From: Gemmatimonas sp.
Lineage (GTDB): Bacteria; Gemmatimonadota; Gemmatimonadetes; Longimicrobiales; Longimicrobiaceae
Assembly (NCBI GenBank): GCA_009380025.1
Contig: WHSP01000015.1
Location: 10,016-52,146, forward strand
Direction: 5' to 3'
DNA length: 42,131 nt
Notes under the pieces: model-generated
Database searches by the model: none
Seen by the model: only the letters and a program-made list of their open reading frames with translations
Told to the model about the DNA's origin: nothing
Made by a program: the position numbers and the translations under genes
Part shown: piece by piece, positions 8,601 to 16,974 of the stretch
Numbering within the stretch: the stretch's first letter is position 1
Layout of the letters: each line of letters starts with the position of its first letter

Positions 8601-9907
8601 TGGAACTGGAGCCGGTATATCAGGTCGGGCAGCTGTCGACGACGGGCTTCCTGATCGCCTCGGTGATCAAGGTGCTCATCGTGTTCTTGGTCGTCCTGGT
8701 GACGGTCGCGATGCTGACGCTCCTGGAGCGGAAGATCAGTGCGTGGATGCAGGACCGGCTGGGTCCCAACCGCGTCGGCCCGGGCGGTCTCGCGCAGCCG
8801 GTCGCGGACGGCCTGAAGAACATCCTCAAGGAGGAATCGAACCCGGGCCAGGCGCACCGGGTGTTCTTCGTGCTCGCACCCATGCTGGCGATAACGCCGG
8901 CCATGGTGACCTTCGCTGTGATCCCTCTGGCGTCGCCCCTCCCGACACCCTGGGGGCTCGTGGAGATGGTCATTGCGGACATGCCGATCGGCGTGCTCTT
9001 CCTGTTGGCGTTCTCTTCTCTCGGAGTGTACGGCATCGTCATCGCCGGTTGGGCGAGCTCCAATAAGTATGCCCTTCTCGGGGGATTGAGGGCTGGCGCC
9101 CAAATGATCTCCTACGAGATCGCCCTGGGGATGAGCCTGTTGAGCGTCCTCTTCCTCGTCGGCAACGTCCGGCTGCCCGAAGTAGTGTGGGGACAGCAGC
9201 AGCTCGGGCTCTGGTTCGCCATTCCGTTGTCCATCTCCTTCTTGTTCTTCTGGGTCTCGGCGTTCGCCGAAACGAACCGCCTTCCATTCGACTTGCCCGA
9301 GGCTGAGTCGGAGCTGATCACAGGATATCACACGGAGTATTCCTCGATGAAGTTCTCGATGTTCTTCATCGCCGAGTACGCACATGTGCTCACCGTCAGC
9401 ATGCTGATGGCTACGCTCTTCCTGGGCGGCTGGGACATTCCGTTCTGGTCCGGCGACAACATGCTCGGGATGGCGGACGGCACGGTCGTCGGGGCGGCTC
9501 CTGCGGTCTGGAAGACGTTGTTGACCCTGCTGGCGTTCGTCGTGAAGACGGGCTTCTTCATCGTGATGTTCATGCTCATCCGGTGGACCCTCCCCCGTTT
9601 CCGCTACGACCAGGTGATGGATCTCGGTTGGAAGCTCATGCTTCCGGCGCTCCTCACGGTCGTGACGGTGACGGCCGGGACGATCCTGGCGCTAGACTCC
9701 GCCGGGGTCGCCTACGGCCTGGTCTACGGTCTGGTCCTGACCGCGGTGAACGCCGTGATGCTCGGGATTTTCCTGCTGGTCCTGGATCGGGGCCGAGTGT
9801 TGAGCGGCGGATACGCCCGGCAGGAAAAGCGGGCACACGCTCGCGCGGTGGCTCGTTTCCACCGAGAAGAATTCGAGGTCGGCCATGGCGCGCCGGCGGA
9901 AGGATAA
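8600..9907 (+). CDS. nuoH: NADH-quinone oxidoreductase subunit H
   Basis: A 435-residue membrane protein with about eight hydrophobic helices. NuoH forms the base of the quinone chamber and links to NuoB/D. Family signatures are visible: LLERKISAWMQDRLGPNRVGP near residue 40, ADGLKNILKEE, SNKYALLGGLRAGAQMISYE (a charged loop), and AETNRLPFDLPEAESELITGYHTEY with the acidic residues tied to coupling. The polar tail after about residue 400 is longer than in most homologues. The ATG overlaps the nuoG stop by one base (TAATG), suggesting coupled translation. The ORF remains open upstream into nuoG, but this ATG begins the conserved protein. Confidence 0.95.
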   Translation: MELEPVYQVGQLSTTGFLIASVIKVLIVFLVVLVTVAMLTLLERKISAWMQDRLGPNRVGPGGLAQPVADGLKNILKEESNPGQAHRVFFVLAPMLAITPAMVTFAVIPLASPLPTPWGLVEMVIADMPIGVLFLLAFSSLGVYGIVIAGWASSNKYALLGGLRAGAQMISYEIALGMSLLSVLFLVGNVRLPEVVWGQQQLGLWFAIPLSISFLFFWVSAFAETNRLPFDLPEAESELITGYHTEYSSMKFSMFFIAEYAHVLTVSMLMATLFLGGWDIPFWSGDNMLGMADGTVVGAAPAVWKTLLTLLAFVVKTGFFIVMFMLIRWTLPRFRYDQVMDLGWKLMLPALLTVVTVTAGTILALDSAGVAYGLVYGLVLTAVNAVMLGIFLLVLDRGRVLSGGYARQEKRAHARAVARFHREEFEVGHGAPAEG

Positions 9908-9911
9908 AGAG

Positions 9912-10409
9912 ATGGCAGCCAACGTTCGTCTGATGAAGCGACCGGAGCGAGAGGCGTCCTACCTTCGCGCGACCCTGAAGGGGGTGGCGTTGACGTTCCG
10001 ACACATGGTCAACCCGCACAAGGTGACCATGCAATACCCGGAAGAGAAGTGGGCTCTCTCGCCACGATGGCGGGGGACGCACGTGATGGAGCAGCACGAA
10101 GACGGGCGTCCGAAGTGTGTCGCATGCGGCCTCTGCCCGGCGATCTGCCCGGCAAACTGCATTCGCCTGGTCCCCGGCGAGGACGATCAGGGGAACCGCT
10201 ATCCCGTGGTCTACGAAATCGACGAGTTCCGCTGCATCTTCTGCGGGATGTGCCAGGAGGTGTGCCCTGTCGAGGCGATCCATGTCGGGCAGCACTATGA
10301 GAACTCGGAGTACACGAGGGACAACTTCGTTTACGACCTGGACCGGTTGATGAGTCAGAAACAACCCTCGACGTTGCTCTGGGATCCGAGTGATCCCGCG
10401 AGCGAGTGA
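9912..10409 (+). CDS. nuoI: NADH-quinone oxidoreductase subunit I (N6a/N6b)
   Basis: A 165-residue ferredoxin-like subunit carrying two [4Fe-4S] clusters that relay electrons to N2. Ligands: C69, C72, C75 and C79 (CVACGLCPAIC), then C108, C111, C114 and C118 (CIFCGMCQEVC); each cluster takes three cysteines of one motif and one of the other, as in 8Fe ferredoxins. The ATG at 9912 has a good GGAAGGA seven bases upstream and starts 5 bp after the nuoH stop. An ATG at 9885 (MARRRKDKE) is an alternative that would overlap nuoH by 23 bp. The C-terminal about 40 residues are polar. Confidence 0.94.
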   Translation: MAANVRLMKRPEREASYLRATLKGVALTFRHMVNPHKVTMQYPEEKWALSPRWRGTHVMEQHEDGRPKCVACGLCPAICPANCIRLVPGEDDQGNRYPVVYEIDEFRCIFCGMCQEVCPVEAIHVGQHYENSEYTRDNFVYDLDRLMSQKQPSTLLWDPSDPASE

Positions 10410-10454
10410 TGGGGACGGAGTCGCGGGCGTCGGCCCGTGCGCGGAGCCCGCAGA

Positions 10455-10530
10455 GTCACCCCCGCGGACGCGCGGATCCAGTGGCTCCGTCGTCCGCCCA
10501 GCCCTGGATTCCCGCTTGCGCGGGAATGAC
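10455..10530. repeat. Dispersed palindromic repeat, second copy in nuo operon
   Basis: This fills much of the 150-bp nuoI-nuoJ gap. The left arm is GTCACCCCCGCGGACGCG...GGATCCAG and the right arm CTGGATTCCCGC...GCGGGAATGAC. It has the same plan as the copy at 2599-2700 but is shorter (76 bp) and lacks the extra GC block. The left arm is more diverged than the right. It would form a stable RNA hairpin in the nuo transcript between the peripheral-arm genes and nuoJ. Confidence 0.82.
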
Positions 10531-10559
10531 GATCTGCGAGAAGCCGTGAATCTTCGTCC

Positions 10560-11081
10560 ATGCTGAGCCAGATCCTCTTCTACTTCTTCGCCGGCGTCGC
10601 CATCGTCTCGGCTTTGATGACGGTGACGCGGAGGAATCCCGTGGCGAGCGCCCTCTGGCTGGTCGGGACGTTCTTCGCGCTGGCCGCGATCTACACGTTG
10701 CTGGGCGCCTTCTTCATTGGGATCATCCAGATCCTGGTCTACGCGGGCGCGATCATGGTCCTCTTCCTGTTCGTGATCATGCTGCTGAACCTGGGGAACG
10801 ATTTCGAACCGGACTTTCGCGGCACGGTCTGGAAGGTGATGGCCGCCGGATCTGCGCTGGTGCTGTTGGCGCTGCTGGTGAGGGTGGTCGGGGGGACGGA
10901 ATCGCTACTGGTCGCGACGGGCGGAGTCGACCTCGTGGCGGCGCAAGTTGCCGAGTACGGGGTGGTGGGAGCGATCGGGGTCCCGATGTTCCTAGACTAC
11001 GTCGTGCCACTCCAGGTGACCGGGTTGCTGCTACTAGTCGCCGTCGTCGGCGCGGTGGTGCTGGCGAAGCGCGACGTCTGA
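10560..11081 (+). CDS. nuoJ: NADH-quinone oxidoreductase subunit J
   Basis: A 173-residue hydrophobic protein with about five transmembrane segments, the NuoJ size and topology. NuoJ carries the third helix with a pi-bulge that takes part in conformational coupling. Family stretches visible: [19 protein letters not shown] near residue 25 and [23 protein letters not shown] near residue 60, the best-conserved NuoJ motif. The start ATG sits 30 bp after the palindromic repeat. No strong Shine-Dalgarno is visible. nuoK begins 10 bp after its stop. Confidence 0.94.
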   Translation: MLSQILFYFFAGVAIVSALMTVTRRNPVASALWLVGTFFALAAIYTLLGAFFIGIIQILVYAGAIMVLFLFVIMLLNLGNDFEPDFRGTVWKVMAAGSALVLLALLVRVVGGTESLLVATGGVDLVAAQVAEYGVVGAIGVPMFLDYVVPLQVTGLLLLVAVVGAVVLAKRDV

Positions 11082-11091
11082 GGAGGCGCGA

Positions 11092-11391
11092 GTGCTACCA
11101 CTGAACGCGGCGCTCTTTCTGAGCGCGATCCTGTTCGCGATCGGCACGGCGGGCGTGGTCGTCCGGCGGAACGCAATCATCCTCTTCATGTGCATCGAGC
11201 TGATGCTGAATGCCGCGAACCTCGCTTTCGTGGCGCTGTCGCCGTATGCGGGGATCGACGGGCAGGTCATCGTATTCTTCGTGATTGCCGTTGCGGCCGC
11301 TGAGGCCGCGGTAGGACTGGCGATCATCATCGCGGTCTTCCGGCACGCCGAATCGGTGGACATCCGGAATTTCAGCCTTCTCCGCTGGTAG
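11092..11391 (+). CDS. nuoK: NADH-quinone oxidoreductase subunit K
   Basis: A 99-residue protein with three transmembrane helices, the standard NuoK size; it is homologous to MrpC and carries proton-path glutamates. Visible: [17 protein letters not shown], with the conserved Glu of helix 2, and [19 protein letters not shown], with the conserved Glu of helix 3. It begins with GTG after a strong GGAGG (11082-11086). The stop abuts the nuoL start, so the membrane-arm genes J, K and L are tightly coupled. Confidence 0.95.
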   Translation: MLPLNAALFLSAILFAIGTAGVVVRRNAIILFMCIELMLNAANLAFVALSPYAGIDGQVIVFFVIAVAAAEAAVGLAIIIAVFRHAESVDIRNFSLLRW

Positions 11392-13635
11392 GTGGGTGTG
11401 ATCCTGAGAGTTCAGCAGACAGCGGAGACCGTGGTTGCGGAGGCCCAGGCCGGTGCGTTCGAGCCGATCCTGCTTGGCTTGATCGTCCTGCTGCCCCTGA
11501 TCGGGTTTGCGATCAATGGCGTCGCCGCGATCCTCGCGGCGCGAACCGCGGAGCGTCGGCGGTGGTCGAGCTCGAGCCACCACGGTGGGAGCGAAGGGGA
11601 GGCCGACGAGTACAGCAACGAGACGCATTCGGTGATGGACGCGGAGCCGACCGGCGTCGTCCCGTGGACGCACCGACTTCCTTCTCTCGTTGCGCCGGGC
11701 GTGATGCTGCTGGCGTTCGCGCTGGCGGTGGCAAACCTCTTCGGGATGATGGGGGTGGAACTCGAGGAGCCGATCGTACGGACCTATTGGAGCTGGATCC
11801 CGGTCGGCGAGCTGCAGGTCGAGGCGGCGCTCCAGCTCGATCAGCTCTCCTTGCTGATGACGCTCGTCGTCACGGGTGTCGGAGCGCTGATCCACCTCTT
11901 TTCGGTTGGGTACATGAGCCACGATCCGGGCTATCCCCGGTACATGGCGTACCTCAACCTCTTCGTCTTCTTCATGTTGGTGCTCGTATTGGGCGCTTCC
12001 TTCCCGGTGATGTTCGTCGGGTGGGAAGGGGTGGGGCTCTGCTCGTACCTATTGATCGGGTTCTGGTTCTCGGAGAAGGCGAACGCCGATGCCGGCAAGA
12101 AGGCGTTCATCGTCAACCGGATCGGGGACTTCGGATTTCTGATCGCGATGCTCCTGATCTTCGTGGACCTCGGCGCGCTGGGGTACGTGGAGGTTTTCGA
12201 GCGGGCGCCGCAGCTCGACTACGCCGGCCCGGTCGTCACCGCGATCTGCCTCTTTCTCTTCCTTGGCGCTGTCGGTAAGAGCGCACAGATCCCGTTGTAC
12301 GTCTGGCTGCCGGACGCCATGGCGGGCCCGACGCCCGTTTCCGCGTTGATCCATGCCGCGACGATGGTCACCGCCGGGGTGTACCTCGTCGTCCGAGCGT
12401 CGACGTTGTTCGCGATGGCCCCCGCCGCCTCCCTGTTGGTAGCGCTCGTCGGGGCAGTCACCGCGCTATTCGCCGCAACGATCGGTCTCAAGCAGTGGGA
12501 CATCAAGAAGGTTCTCGCCTACTCGACCATCTCCCAGCTTGGCTTCATGTTCGCCGCAGTGGGGATGGGGGCCTACGTCGCCGGGGTCTTCCACCTGATG
12601 ACCCATGCCTTCTTCAAGGCGTGTCTGTTCCTCGGTTCGGGCGCGGTGATTCACGCGCTGCACGAGGCGATGCATGCGACGCATTCGCACGCCGACGCCC
12701 AGGACATGCGCAACATGGGCGGGCTCCGGCGCTACCTGCCGATCACTTTCGCGACGATGGCCATCGCCACGCTGGCGATCGCGGGCGTCGCCCCCTTCGC
12801 GGGCTTCTTCTCGAAGGACGAGATCGTCGGCGCCGCCTGGATCGGATCGGCTGGCGAGCTGCCATTGTCGCAGGCGTCGCTCTTCGGCGTCGGTGGGGGG
12901 ACGTGGATGGGTATGATCGCGATCCTGCTGAGTATCGCGGCGTTCTTGACGGCCTTCTATATGGGGCGGCTGATGCTGTACACCTTCTTCGGCCCGAATC
13001 GGACGGGTGAAGCGGAGCGACAGCACCTCCACGAAGTGGGTTGGACGATGAGCGTTCCGCTGATCGTGCTCGCCGTGATGTCGACGATCGGTGGGTTCTT
13101 CAACGTCGATTCGCTCGTGCCGATCGTAAATCTCTTCTCCCCGTTCGCGTTCGGTGGCGATGCGGCGCTTCACAACTGGCTGCACCCGGTGATCATCGGA
13201 GCCGAAGAGGTATGGGCGTCGAATACGGCGGCGATCCCGGAGGTACATCACGCTTCCTGGCCGATCCTTCTGGCGATCCTGGTCGGGGTGGCGGGGCTGG
13301 TGCTCGCGGCCGTCGTGCTGAAGCCCCAGTTGCTCGGTACGCCGGAAGAGACGCCGGCCTACGAGGGCAACCTCGAGAAAGTCCTCTACAACAAGTGGTA
13401 TGTCGACGAGCTCTACCAGAGGATTGTCGTCCGACCGGTTTGGGGGCTATCGCGGGCCTTCTACTCGGTGGTGGACCGCGGGACGATCGATGGGATCATC
13501 GATGGAGTGCTCGGGCGAGGAGCGATGCTGCTCGGGCTGAGCGCGGGGCGGGTTCAGACCGGGCAGGTGAATACTTACGCCTTCATCATCATCGTCGGGG
13601 TTATCGTCGTGCTGGGAAGCATCGTGGTGATGTGA
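11392..13635 (+). CDS. nuoL: NADH-quinone oxidoreductase subunit L (antiporter-like)
   Basis: A 747-residue distal proton-pumping subunit. It shows the antiporter core: GVGLCSYLLIGFWF near residue 215, GKSAQIPLYVWLPDAMAGPTP near 300 (lysine and proline of the broken helix), HAATMVTAGVYLVVR, and THAFFKACLFLGSG. The C-terminal about 130 residues hold the lateral helix and a final anchor (NTYAFIIIVGVIVVLGS). Unusual is a hydrophilic insert at about residues 52-95, rich in Ser, His and Glu, between the first two membrane helices. The start is uncertain: GTG 11392 directly follows the nuoK stop, and a second GTG lies two codons later. Confidence 0.94.
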   Translation: MGVILRVQQTAETVVAEAQAGAFEPILLGLIVLLPLIGFAINGVAAILAARTAERRRWSSSSHHGGSEGEADEYSNETHSVMDAEPTGVVPWTHRLPSLVAPGVMLLAFALAVANLFGMMGVELEEPIVRTYWSWIPVGELQVEAALQLDQLSLLMTLVVTGVGALIHLFSVGYMSHDPGYPRYMAYLNLFVFFMLVLVLGASFPVMFVGWEGVGLCSYLLIGFWFSEKANADAGKKAFIVNRIGDFGFLIAMLLIFVDLGALGYVEVFERAPQLDYAGPVVTAICLFLFLGAVGKSAQIPLYVWLPDAMAGPTPVSALIHAATMVTAGVYLVVRASTLFAMAPAASLLVALVGAVTALFAATIGLKQWDIKKVLAYSTISQLGFMFAAVGMGAYVAGVFHLMTHAFFKACLFLGSGAVIHALHEAMHATHSHADAQDMRNMGGLRRYLPITFATMAIATLAIAGVAPFAGFFSKDEIVGAAWIGSAGELPLSQASLFGVGGGTWMGMIAILLSIAAFLTAFYMGRLMLYTFFGPNRTGEAERQHLHEVGWTMSVPLIVLAVMSTIGGFFNVDSLVPIVNLFSPFAFGGDAALHNWLHPVIIGAEEVWASNTAAIPEVHHASWPILLAILVGVAGLVLAAVVLKPQLLGTPEETPAYEGNLEKVLYNKWYVDELYQRIVVRPVWGLSRAFYSVVDRGTIDGIIDGVLGRGAMLLGLSAGRVQTGQVNTYAFIIIVGVIVVLGSIVVM

Positions 13636-13648
13636 TGAGCTCGGGGCC

Positions 13649-13712
13649 TTCCCGTTCCGGTACCTGTTCCCGATGCGAGGGATGACGGGAACGGGGACAT
13701 GTACGGGAACGG
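13649..13712. repeat. Imperfect inverted repeat in nuoL-nuoM gap
   Basis: The segment has CCCGTTCC...TGTTCCCG on the left (about 13651-13672) and CGGGAACGGGGACATGTACGGGAACGGG on the right (split about 13686-13712). The GGGAAC motif occurs repeatedly in inverted orientation, giving a long imperfect hairpin. It is unlike the ATCCAG palindromic family elsewhere in the window. The 145-bp gap holds no gene that I can see. Confidence 0.6.
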
Positions 13713-13780
13713 GATTCTGAACAGACGAAACACCATAAATCGTAGGAACCTTTCACGATATCGACCCCTTGAGCGCCTAA

Positions 13781-15346
13781 ATGGATTTCTACAGATCCCA
13801 CTGGGTTCTGACGTTTCTGGTTTTCGCCCCGCTGATCGGTGCGGTGGTGGCGCTTGTGCTGCCGGCCGCGCGGGCGCGGTGGGTCGCGCTCTGGACAGGA
13901 GTGATCGAGTTGCTGGTCGCGACTCCCCTGTTCTGGACGTTCGAGCCCGTCGGCGCCGCGATGCAGAACGAGGTTGCCCTGCCCTGGATCCCGAACTGGG
14001 GGATCTACTACCGCCTCGGCCTGGACGGCATCTCCCTCTTCATGGTCTTGCTTACGGCGCTGCTGCTGCCGTTGATGGTCCTCGGATCGTGGACGTACAT
14101 CAAGGATCGGGAGAGGGTCTTCTACGCGATGCTACTGGCACTCACGACGGGCGTCATGGGCGTCTTCGTCGCCCTGGACATGTTCCTCTTCTACGTGTTC
14201 TGGGAGATGATGCTGATCCCGATGTACTTCCTGATCGGGGTCTGGGGGGGCAAGGACAGGATCTACGCGGCAGTGAAGTTCTTCCTGTACACGGCGGCGG
14301 GCTCGCTGCTGATGCTGGTTGGCATCCTGTACCTCTTTTCCCGATATCAGGCGCTCACTGGCGAATCGAGCTTTGCGTACGGGGACTTCCTGAGCCTACC
14401 ACTGACGAGTGGTGAACAGGCATGGCTGTTCGCCGCGTTCGCCATCGCGTTCGCCATCAAGGTGCCGGTGTTCCCGCTGCATACCTGGCTTCCGGCGGCG
14501 CACGTCCAGGCTCCGACAGCGGGTTCCGTGATCCTCGCCGGGGTGCTGCTGAAGATGGGGACCTACGGCTTTCTTCGGTTCGCCCTTCCGCTCTTTCCCG
14601 GCGCCGCGTCGGCTGACACGACGGTGCTGCTGTTCATGGTGCTCGGTCTGATCGGAATCATCTATACGGCAATGGTTGCCGCGGTGCAGCCGAATGCGAA
14701 GCGGCTCGTCGCTTACACGTCCGTGGCGCACCTGGGCTTTGCAGTTCTGGGGATCTTCGCGCTGAACGTCCAGGGAATTCAGGGTGCCCTGATCCTGATG
14801 ATCGCTCACGGCGTCTCCACACCCATGCTCTTCTTCCTGCTGGGGATGCTGTACGAGCGGACGCACAGCTACGAGATCGAGGACTTCGGAGGCCTCGCCG
14901 CCTCCATCCCCATCTTCGCGTTGATGCTGGTATTCGCGGCCCTCGCTTCGATCGGCCTACCGGGAACCGGCGGCTTCGTCTCGGAATTCCTGGTGCTGAT
15001 CGGCACCTTCCGGGTGCAGCCTTGGATCGCGTTCATCGCGGCGTCGGGAGTGATCTTCGCGGCGTTCTACATGTTGCCGATGGTACAGCGGACAGTCTTC
15101 AACTCGCTGACCCGACCCGCGAACCGGGCCATCCCCGATCTGTGCGGCCGGGAGATCGCGCTCCTGGTCCCGCTCGTGGCCATCATTCTCTGGCTGGGTA
15201 TCTATCCCCGGCCGATCCTGGAGCGTATGGAACCGTCGGTAGGGCGTCTCATCGAGCGGGTCGAGACGTCCCGCTTCGTCTCGACGCCGGGCGAGGCTGT
15301 CGTCGCAAGCTCGGCGTCGTCGTCTGATGAGGGAATCCGCGAATGA
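13781..15346 (+). CDS. nuoM: NADH-quinone oxidoreductase subunit M (antiporter-like)
   Basis: A 521-residue antiporter-like proton-pumping subunit with about 14 hydrophobic helices. Family features: LGLDGISLFMVLLTALLLP near residue 85, LFYVFWEMMLIPMYFLIG with the conserved glutamate near 145, IKVPVFPLHTWLPAAHVQAPT near 225 (lysine and broken-helix proline), and AYTSVAHLGF near 310. The ATG begins a short amphipathic lead (MDFYRSHW) into the first helix. The 3' end overlaps nuoN by four bases (ATGA). Confidence 0.95.
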   Translation: MDFYRSHWVLTFLVFAPLIGAVVALVLPAARARWVALWTGVIELLVATPLFWTFEPVGAAMQNEVALPWIPNWGIYYRLGLDGISLFMVLLTALLLPLMVLGSWTYIKDRERVFYAMLLALTTGVMGVFVALDMFLFYVFWEMMLIPMYFLIGVWGGKDRIYAAVKFFLYTAAGSLLMLVGILYLFSRYQALTGESSFAYGDFLSLPLTSGEQAWLFAAFAIAFAIKVPVFPLHTWLPAAHVQAPTAGSVILAGVLLKMGTYGFLRFALPLFPGAASADTTVLLFMVLGLIGIIYTAMVAAVQPNAKRLVAYTSVAHLGFAVLGIFALNVQGIQGALILMIAHGVSTPMLFFLLGMLYERTHSYEIEDFGGLAASIPIFALMLVFAALASIGLPGTGGFVSEFLVLIGTFRVQPWIAFIAASGVIFAAFYMLPMVQRTVFNSLTRPANRAIPDLCGREIALLVPLVAIILWLGIYPRPILERMEPSVGRLIERVETSRFVSTPGEAVVASSASSSDEGIRE

Positions 15347-16848
15347 CCCTCGATTTCGCTTCCCAGGCCGACTACCTCCTGGCGCTGCTACCCGAAATCG
15401 TTCTCTCCCTCTGGGCGATGCTGGTCCTGATGGTGGACGTGTTCCAGAAGGGGAACCGGGTCGAGGCGTCGCGTCCAGTCGTCGCCTGGCTTTCCCTCGC
15501 CGGCCTCGTGGTGACGGCGGCGGCAAACGGATGGCTGTTGACGATCGAGGAGGCAGCGGTCACGGGGATGGTCGCGGTGGATTCGTTCCGGGTCTTCGTC
15601 AACTTCATCGTCCTGATTGCCGCTGCACTCGCCATTCTCATCTCCATAGGCTACCTGGACAGGCGGGGCATCAATCGCGGCGAGTTCTACGCGTTGTTGC
15701 TCTTTGCGACTGTGGGGATGATGCTGCTCGGGGCTGCCCGCGACCTGATCCTGCTCTTCCTTGCGCTCGAGCTGATGTCGGTGGCGCTCTACGTTCTCGT
15801 CGGTTTCGACCGACGGGATCCGAGGTCGTCGGAAGGCGCCTTGAAGTACTTTCTCCTGGGCTCCTTCTCCAGCGGATTCCTGCTCTACGGAATCGCCCTC
15901 GTCTTCGGAAGTGCCCGTTCGACGAACCTCTCGGCGATCGTACCTCTGCTGCCGTCGTTGCAGGAGAGCCCGATGTTCCTGATCGGCGCCGGCCTGCTGC
16001 TGGTCGGGCTCGCGTTCAAGGTGGCGGTGATGCCGTTCCACGTCTGGACTCCCGACGCCTACGATGGTGCGCCGACGCCGGTAACGGCGTTGATGGCGAC
16101 GGGTGTCAAGGCGGCCGCTTTCGCGGCGTTCATCCGGGTATTCGCGGTCGGCTTCGCCGGGATTTATAACGAGTGGAGCGTGGTGCTCAGCTGGCTGGCG
16201 CTCTTGACGATGTTTGGTGCCAACCTCATCGCGCTGACCCAGGGGAGCGTGAAGCGGATGCTCGCGTATTCCTCGATCGCTCACGCGGGCTACCTGCTGG
16301 TCGCCGTGCTCGCCGCGAACGCCTACGGGGCGGCTGCATTCCTCTTCTACCTGCTGGTCTACACGCTTATGACCGCGGGCGCCTTCGGGATCGTCATCGC
16401 GAATTCCCGAGGCGCGAACGAGCTGAATAAGCTGGACGACTACGCCGGCTTCGGGTGGAGGGAGCCCCTACTCGGTGCCGTGTTCTCGATCTTCCTGCTT
16501 TCGCTCGCCGGATTCCCGCTGACTGGCGGATTCATCGGGAAGCTCTACATCCTTCGGTCTTCGCTCGAGGCGGGCAACGTGGAGCTGGCCGTCTCGCTGG
16601 TGCTGGCGTCCGTGATCTCGTACTTCTACTATCTGCGAGTCGTGGTCGTCATGTACATGCGGCCCGCGCCGGCGGAGGAGGCAAACCGAACCGTTCTGCT
16701 CACGGGACCGGGACAGCTCGCCATGAGTGTGTCGGCGGTGGCCGTCCTTGCCCTCTTCTTCGTACCGGGGTGGGTTCTGGATGTGGCGCAGCGGAGCGTC
16801 GCGAGCTTGTTCACGGTTCCGGGGACGTTCTTCGGCCTCGGCCCTTGA
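15343..16848 (+). CDS. nuoN: NADH-quinone oxidoreductase subunit N (antiporter-like)
   Basis: A 501-residue third antiporter-like subunit, nearest the peripheral arm. Visible: FLALELMSVALYVLVGFDRRD near residue 140 with the conserved Glu, ALKYFLLGSFSSGFLLYG, LAFKVAVMPFHVWTPDAYDGAPTP near 225 (lysine and broken helix), and KRMLAYSSIAHAGYLLVA near 305. The start overlaps the nuoM stop as ATGA. It ends the operon; a strong hairpin follows 32 bp later. Confidence 0.95.
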   Translation: MTLDFASQADYLLALLPEIVLSLWAMLVLMVDVFQKGNRVEASRPVVAWLSLAGLVVTAAANGWLLTIEEAAVTGMVAVDSFRVFVNFIVLIAAALAILISIGYLDRRGINRGEFYALLLFATVGMMLLGAARDLILLFLALELMSVALYVLVGFDRRDPRSSEGALKYFLLGSFSSGFLLYGIALVFGSARSTNLSAIVPLLPSLQESPMFLIGAGLLLVGLAFKVAVMPFHVWTPDAYDGAPTPVTALMATGVKAAAFAAFIRVFAVGFAGIYNEWSVVLSWLALLTMFGANLIALTQGSVKRMLAYSSIAHAGYLLVAVLAANAYGAAAFLFYLLVYTLMTAGAFGIVIANSRGANELNKLDDYAGFGWREPLLGAVFSIFLLSLAGFPLTGGFIGKLYILRSSLEAGNVELAVSLVLASVISYFYYLRVVVVMYMRPAPAEEANRTVLLTGPGQLAMSVSAVAVLALFFVPGWVLDVAQRSVASLFTVPGTFFGLGP

Positions 16849-16880
16849 ACCGAAGCAATCGGCGGCGTGACCCGCGGTTC

Positions 16881-16909
16881 GAGGGTCCGATGTGGAGCAT
16901 CGGGCCCTC
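16881..16909 (+). terminator. Strong hairpin after nuoN
   Basis: The arms are GAGGGTCCGATG (16881-16892) and CATCGGGCCCTC (16898-16909), 12 paired positions with one G-U and a 5-nt loop. No T-tract follows, so it is either a Rho-assisted end point or an mRNA 3'-stabilising structure at the end of the nuo operon. The position, just past the last nuo stop, supports an end-of-operon role. Confidence 0.55.
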
Positions 16910-16974
16910 GTGCGCATGGGCTTTGCACCACAATTCTCGCCCGGGGGGGCGGTCGAACCGAGGAGAGAGAAGCG

